Positions 6,605 through 9,694 of a stretch of 9,694 nucleotides of DNA are shown piece after piece. The stretch's first letter is position 1; every line of letters starts with the position of its first letter. The position numbers and the translations under genes are program-made. The notes beneath the pieces are model-generated. The model saw only the letters and a list, made by a program, of their open reading frames with translations. It had not been told where the DNA came from and did no database searches. The stretch covers positions 1 to 9,694 of the forward strand of contig JAFDHU010000031.1 in assembly GCA_019308625.1 (NCBI GenBank), written 5' to 3'. The DNA is from Deltaproteobacteria bacterium (GTDB lineage: Bacteria; Desulfobacterota; Desulfobaccia; Desulfobaccales; 0-14-0-80-60-11).

Positions 6605-6696
6605 GGGGCGGTGGCGAGTGGATTTGACTGTAAGTGAATTTGTAAAAAAACCTGCAGCATTTTAAAACGCCCCCGGCGGACCCGGACGCCAGAGCC

Positions 6697-6727
6697 TTGG
6701 CCTATCGGGGGGGAATTGTCCTATAAT
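6697..6727 (+). promoter_or_regulatory. era promoter, consistent with leaderless transcription
   Basis: A perfect TATAAT (6722-6727) ends six bases before the ATG at 6734, so a start point seven bases past the box would fall on the A of the ATG. TTGGCC at 6697-6702 (19-base spacer) is a weak -35. No Shine-Dalgarno lies between the box and the ATG. Confidence 0.5.
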
Positions 6728-6733
6728 TCAGAC

Positions 6734-7627
6734 ATGGTCCTGGATTTCAAGTGCGGCTATGTGGCCATCATCGGCTATCCCAATGTGGGCAAGTCCACCC
6801 TGCTCAACGGCCTCATCGGCGAGCGCCTGGCCATCACCTCCCCCAAGCCCCAGACCACCCGCCACCGCATCCTGGGCATTCTGAACCGGCCCGGGGCCCA
6901 GCTCCTGTTTCTGGACACCCCGGGCATGCTCAAGCCCAGAAGCGCCCTGCACCAGTCTCTGGTGAAGGCGGTGATGGAGGCCTTATCCAGTGCCGATGTG
7001 GTGGTGTGGCTCACGGACCCCAGACCCCCCGTCCCCGGAGATGAGGTGCTGGTGCCCCAGTTGCGCCAGCTCACCAAACCCCTGATTGTGGCCATCAACA
7101 AGATTGACCGCATCGCCAAGCCGGAAATCCTGCCCCTTATCGCTGCCTACCATGAGCTGTTCCCCCAGGCCCCGGTGGTGCCCATCAGCGCACTGTTGGG
7201 CGACGGCCTGTCCATCCTGGTGGAGGAGATTATCAAGGTTCTGCCCACGGCCCCGCCGCTGTTCCCCGAAGACTATCTGACCGATAAAAGCGAACGCTTC
7301 TTGGTGGCCGAACTCATCCGCCAGCGCCTGCTGCACCATCTGGGTGAGGAAATCCCCCATGCTGCGGCTGTAGTCATTGAGGAATTTGACGAAAGCCGGC
7401 GGCCGGAGCTGGTCAAAATCCGGGCAGTGATTTATGTGGAAAAGGACTCCCAAAAGGGCATCGTCATCGGCAAGGGGGGGCGGGTGCTTAAGGCCGTGGG
7501 CCGGGAAGCCCGGGAGGAAATAGAACATTTGCTGGAGGCCAAAGTGTTCCTGGACCTGTGGGTCAAGGTGTGGAAGAACTGGCGCCGGGATCCCAAGGCC
7601 GTCCGGGCCATGGGTTATGAGGCCTGA
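6734..7627 (+). CDS. era: GTPase Era
   Basis: An essential GTPase that binds 16S rRNA near its 3' end and assists maturation of the small ribosomal subunit. Motifs appear in order: G1 GYPNVGKST (14-22), G2 region with PKPQTTRHR (37-45), G3 DTPG (61-64), G4 NKID (122-125) and G5 SAL (152-154). A C-terminal KH domain carries the RNA-binding loop GKGG (246-249). The 297-residue length from ATG 6734 matches the family, and the N-terminus MVLDFKCGYVAIIG aligns naturally with other Era proteins. A TTG at 6716 would add six residues, but its only purine run is two bases away. It lies downstream of lnt, separated by about 200 bp and a possible terminator, and appears to have its own promoter. Confidence 0.96.
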   Translation: MVLDFKCGYVAIIGYPNVGKSTLLNGLIGERLAITSPKPQTTRHRILGILNRPGAQLLFLDTPGMLKPRSALHQSLVKAVMEALSSADVVVWLTDPRPPVPGDEVLVPQLRQLTKPLIVAINKIDRIAKPEILPLIAAYHELFPQAPVVPISALLGDGLSILVEEIIKVLPTAPPLFPEDYLTDKSERFLVAELIRQRLLHHLGEEIPHAAAVVIEEFDESRRPELVKIRAVIYVEKDSQKGIVIGKGGRVLKAVGREAREEIEHLLEAKVFLDLWVKVWKNWRRDPKAVRAMGYEA

Positions 7628-7728
7628 GGCGGACCGGGGCTTAAGCCGGCCTCCTTCCTGAGAGAGGCACCAACCGGAATCGGCCCCGCCGCTCCTTTTG
7701 CTTCTGGTTTCTCTTTATTCCGGCCTGA

Positions 7729-7758
7729 TTGACAACCCCCCGGCAAATCACTAACAAT
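7729..7758 (+). promoter_or_regulatory. Promoter of the membrane-sensor pair
   Basis: A perfect -35 TTGACA (7729-7734) is followed 18 bases later by AACAAT (7753-7758), or 17 bases later by TAACAA. The -10 match is moderate (four of six). A start point near 7765 would leave a short leader containing GAGGT (7772-7776) ahead of the ATG at 7781. Confidence 0.45.
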
Positions 7759-7780
7759 AATGGTAGAATATGAGGTAAGT

Positions 7781-8239
7781 ATGGGGCTTTTTCTTTGCCG
7801 GGTTTTGGTAGGAACCTTGTTCCTGCTTTTCTGCTCCCCCGCCGCCGGCCTGGCGGCCCTCTTTGATTGGGGCACGCAGGGCTCCTACGTGCATCAGTTC
7901 TCCCATCTGCTGTTTTTGGCGGCCATGCTCTTCTTTCTCCGGGAGATGTACCGGGGCGGACTTCAGACCACTCCCGGCTTCCGCAGCCTTATCTGGGCCT
8001 GCTGGCTTCTGGCCCTCTGGAACCTGGACGCCGTCATCGGTCATGCTGTAGACTGGTCCATACGCAATCCCCTTATCCTGGGCCAGGGCCTGTCCCGGCG
8101 TCTGGTCATGGAAGACGCCCGCTTCTGGGTGTATTACCTGCATCGCTTCATCCATTTTCTGCTGCTGCCTCCGGCCTTCTACCTGTTTTACCGGGGTCTG
8201 AAAACGCTGGGGCGGGAGTTCCAGGCCGAGAAGCCATGA
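7781..8239 (+). CDS. Small His-rich integral membrane protein, putative sensor partner
   Basis: I do not recognise this 152-residue protein as a named family. It begins with a hydrophobic segment ending in Ala/Gly residues (1-26), either a signal peptide or a first helix. Further membrane segments follow at about 38-54, 69-90 and 116-137. Histidines occur at or near the ends of these helices: H38 and H42 (HQFSH), H88 (GHAVDW), and H121 and H125 (HRFIH). The two HxxxH pairs put both histidines on one helix face, a pattern compatible with heme or metal binding in a membrane; that is inference. ATG 7781 is preferred because GAGGT lies just upstream; ATG 7760 is in frame but lacks such a site. 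Its stop overlaps the kinase start by four bases (ATGA), so the two are translationally coupled and probably act together. Confidence 0.82.
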   Translation: MGLFLCRVLVGTLFLLFCSPAAGLAALFDWGTQGSYVHQFSHLLFLAAMLFFLREMYRGGLQTTPGFRSLIWACWLLALWNLDAVIGHAVDWSIRNPLILGQGLSRRLVMEDARFWVYYLHRFIHFLLLPPAFYLFYRGLKTLGREFQAEKP

Positions 8240-9381
8240 TTACCTTGCCCTTGTGGCCCATATGGCTGGCCGGGATACTGGGTTCCCTGGGGGCGGTGGT
8301 CCTGGCCGGGATGGCTTACAGCGTCTCCTGCCGCCTGATGCGGGCAGATCCGGAAAATGCGCTGTGGCTCTTCCTCAATTGGATGTGCCTGGCCTTCCTG
8401 ATTTTCTCCATAACCCACCTTATCTCTCATACCTTTCAGGACCTGATCCGTTTTGAATGGTATGATTCCACCTTGGTGATCCTGCGGCGCATCTTCGGTG
8501 GTCTGGATTCCATTATTTATGCGGTCATCGCCACCATCACCCTGTTTTTCCACCGTATTCAGCGCCTCTACCGCCGCATGGAGGCCAACCACCACCAGTT
8601 GGAGGAGACCAGCCAGGAAATCCTGGCCCTGAACCGGGAGATGGAAGCCCTGGTGATGGAGCGCACCATGAGCGAGATGGCCATGGGAATGGCCCACGGC
8701 ATCAGAAACCCTCTCCATGTCATCGGCGGCTTCAGTCAGCGGCTGCTCAAAAAAACCGACCAAAACGACCCCACCCGGACCTGGCTTATGGCCATCTTCC
8801 AGGAGGCCAAGCGCATTGAGCAGATGGTGGAGCGTCTGGAAACCCTGGCCCAGAGAAAGTCCTCTTTTTTTGAGCGGCTGGATCTTAATGAAATCGTCCG
8901 GGAAACCATCCGTCTCATCCACCCGGAGATTCAGGCCAAGGGTCTCAGGCTGGTTATGGACTTGCATCCCGGACCGATAATCGGCCGCCTCAACTCCCAC
9001 CTGCTCAAGGTGGCCCTGGCCCACCTTCTGCGGAACGCCATTGAGGCCACGCCCCCGAGGGGCACCATTCTGGTGCGAACCGGCGTGGAAAAAAACTTCG
9101 CGGTGCTGATCATCAAGGATACCGGCCGGGGCATGCCCAAGGACGTGGTGGAAAAGGTGTTTGTCCCGTTCTATACCACCAAAATCGGGGGCACCGGTTT
9201 GGGCATGGTGTTCGTCCGGCAGATTGTGGAGGAGCACCGGGGCACGATAACCATAGACAGCCAGGTAGGCCGGGGCACCACGGTCACCATCCACCTGGCT
9301 CTGCGCTTCGCTGAAGTCCCGGGGGTGAGTGAGGATGGCGAAGAGGCGCGTGTTCCCGCCCCTGCCGGTCCGGCTGCCTGA
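8236..9381 (+). CDS. Membrane-bound histidine kinase (HisKA-HATPase)
   Basis: A sensor kinase of 381 residues. The N-terminal membrane domain has three hydrophobic segments (about 8-30, 43-65, 86-106) with almost no periplasmic loop, so it probably senses within the membrane or through its coupled partner. The second segment contains HLISH (61-65), an HxxxH pair like those in the upstream protein. A charged helical linker (107-145) leads to the H-box MAHGIRNPLHVIGG with phospho-acceptor H154. The ATP-binding domain has the N-box around N267 (LLRNAIEAT), the DTGRGMP motif at D295, an F-box VFVPFYTTK and the glycine-rich GGTGLGM. The H-box and FYTTK-GGTGLG style resemble NtrB-like kinases. A Pro/Ala-rich tail of about 25 residues ends the protein. 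No response regulator gene is adjacent, making it an orphan kinase. The start is fixed by the 4-bp overlap with the upstream gene. Confidence 0.92.
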   Translation: MITLPLWPIWLAGILGSLGAVVLAGMAYSVSCRLMRADPENALWLFLNWMCLAFLIFSITHLISHTFQDLIRFEWYDSTLVILRRIFGGLDSIIYAVIATITLFFHRIQRLYRRMEANHHQLEETSQEILALNREMEALVMERTMSEMAMGMAHGIRNPLHVIGGFSQRLLKKTDQNDPTRTWLMAIFQEAKRIEQMVERLETLAQRKSSFFERLDLNEIVRETIRLIHPEIQAKGLRLVMDLHPGPIIGRLNSHLLKVALAHLLRNAIEATPPRGTILVRTGVEKNFAVLIIKDTGRGMPKDVVEKVFVPFYTTKIGGTGLGMVFVRQIVEEHRGTITIDSQVGRGTTVTIHLALRFAEVPGVSEDGEEARVPAPAGPAA

Positions 9382-9394
9382 GACTTCCGGCCGG

Positions 9395-9400
9395 TTGACA
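9395..9400 (+). promoter_or_regulatory. Consensus -35 element ahead of the structured leader
   Basis: A perfect TTGACA lies 14 bases after the kinase stop. No good -10 stands at 16-18 bases. TATGCT (9414-9419) is too close and TTTAAT (9425-9430) too far, so the promoter is only suggested. Confidence 0.3.
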
Positions 9401-9437
9401 AAGGCAGAGGGGGTATGCTTACCTTTTAATAGAGTCA

Positions 9438-9605
9438 GCTTACCCCTAACGTTTGCCGACTAGGGACTTCTAAAGATGGTAGGAGAAGGCAGACAATGCT
9501 CTTGACGTTAGGGCGGTGCCTTCTTACTATAGCCGGTAGTATAGCAACGCGATGAGAGTCCCTGGTCACTCTTACAACCACTACAGGCAATCAAGTTTGG
9601 TAAGC
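9438..9605 (+). ncRNA. Candidate structured, pseudoknotted leader RNA (class unknown)
   Basis: Several long complementary arms fit one compact fold. P1 is GCTTACC (9438-9444) with GGTAAGC (9599-9605). P2 is GACTAGGGACT (9458-9468) with AGTCCCTGGTC (9557-9567), 11 pairs with one G-U. P3 is AGAAGGCA (9484-9491) with TGCCTTCT (9517-9524). P4 is TACTA (9525-9529) with TAGTA (9537-9541). P1 encloses P2, which encloses P3 and P4. The stretch between P1 and P2, CCTAACGT (9445-9452), is an exact complement of ACGTTAGG (9505-9512) in the P3 loop, giving a pseudoknot. G+C is about 46% over 9421-9640 by hand count, well below the neighbouring genes. It lies just before a ribosome-binding site, as a riboswitch would. 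I could match it to no known class. Confidence 0.45.
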
Positions 9606-9632
9606 GGCATTTTCCGAAGCCAATAAATTTTC

Positions 9633-9640
9633 AAGGAGGT
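9633..9640 (+). promoter_or_regulatory. Strong ribosome-binding site of the last gene
   Basis: AAGGAGGT lies seven bases before the ATG at 9648, the strongest site in the window. A possible hairpin (TTGG 9597-9600 with CCAA 9620-9623) sits just upstream and competes with the 3' arm of P1 of the putative leader RNA. Confidence 0.85.
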
Positions 9641-9647
9641 AGTTCAC

Positions 9648-9694
9648 ATGAAGCGCTTGGTTTTTTTATTGATAGGTCTTTTGAGTTTCGCCCT
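9648..9694 (+). CDS. Start of a probably exported protein (partial, cut by window end)
   Basis: Only 15 codons are present, reading MKRLVFLLIGLLSFA. Two positive charges followed by a hydrophobic stretch are typical of a signal peptide or first membrane helix. The strong AAGGAGGT upstream makes the start certain. The family cannot be told from this fragment. Its A+T-richer codons and the long foldable leader before it set it apart from the genes upstream. Confidence 0.75.
   Translation, partial: MKRLVFLLIGLLSFA

Noticed and set aside
7628..7728. Terminator for era in the gap after its stop
   Set aside because: GGCTTAAGCC (7638-7647) and scattered T-rich stretches are present, but no clean stem followed by a T-run could be drawn.
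7867..8235. Longer N-terminus for the histidine kinase
   Set aside because: It would overlap the whole small membrane protein in another frame and reads as Pro/Gly/Ser-rich noise; the ATGA overlap at 8236 is the natural start.
8188..9294. 368-codon open frame on the minus strand
   Set aside because: Antisense to the histidine kinase, whose motifs are complete; the minus translation has no recognisable features.
9444..9513. Integron attC-like site (CCCTAAC ... GTTAGGG, 70 bp)
   Set aside because: The outer boxes only approximate the attC consensus, no matching inner L boxes are seen, and no integron integrase or cassette is present. The arms fit better as part of the structured leader.
9424..9647. 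tRNA, group I intron or hammerhead ribozyme in the last gap
   Set aside because: No T-loop motif, no convincing group I core elements and no CUGAUGA/GAAA hammerhead core were found despite the strong pairing potential.

Overview
The window carries about nine genes from a G+C-rich Gram-negative bacterium. Lnt implies lipoproteins with an outer membrane. The combination of a DUF1015 protein, SpeD, CorC, Lnt and Era with a stand-alone receiver and a NtrB-like kinase would fit a Desulfobacterota or Syntrophobacterales-type genome. That taxonomic guess is inference from gene content and style; no marker gene settles it.

Layout: (1) 37-943, plus strand, a flippase-like membrane protein (LPG_synthase_TM type) whose reading frame is broken near 575-595. 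It converges on (2) 1113-1649, minus, a stand-alone receiver-domain protein. Between them lie a very long hairpin (954-1017) and an intrinsic terminator for the minus-strand gene (1045-1065). (3) 1805-3166, minus, a DUF1015 protein. (4) 3167-3491, a divergent regulatory region with a promoter on each strand, an 11-bp inverted repeat around the plus-strand promoter and a foldable leader. (5) A plus-strand run speD (3492-3923), corC (3932-4822) and lnt (4980-6536). speD and corC are tightly packed; lnt follows after 157 bp. (6) era (6734-7627), with a perfect TATAAT placed so that the mRNA could be leaderless. (7) A two-gene sensor unit with a 4-bp ATGA overlap: a small His-rich membrane protein (7781-8239) and a membrane histidine kinase (8236-9381), preceded by a TTGACA promoter element. 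(8) 9382-9647, an A+T-richer gap with several long complementary arms that can form a pseudoknotted RNA, ending in a strong ribosome-binding site and the first 15 codons of a probably exported protein that runs off the window.

The housekeeping part (speD-corC-lnt-era) covers polyamine synthesis, divalent-cation handling, lipoprotein maturation and ribosome assembly. The parts most likely to be undescribed are the putative structured leader at 9438-9605 and the HxxxH-bearing membrane protein/kinase pair. No mobile element, CRISPR array, rRNA or tRNA was recognised. All structures and promoters were read by eye without folding or database tools.
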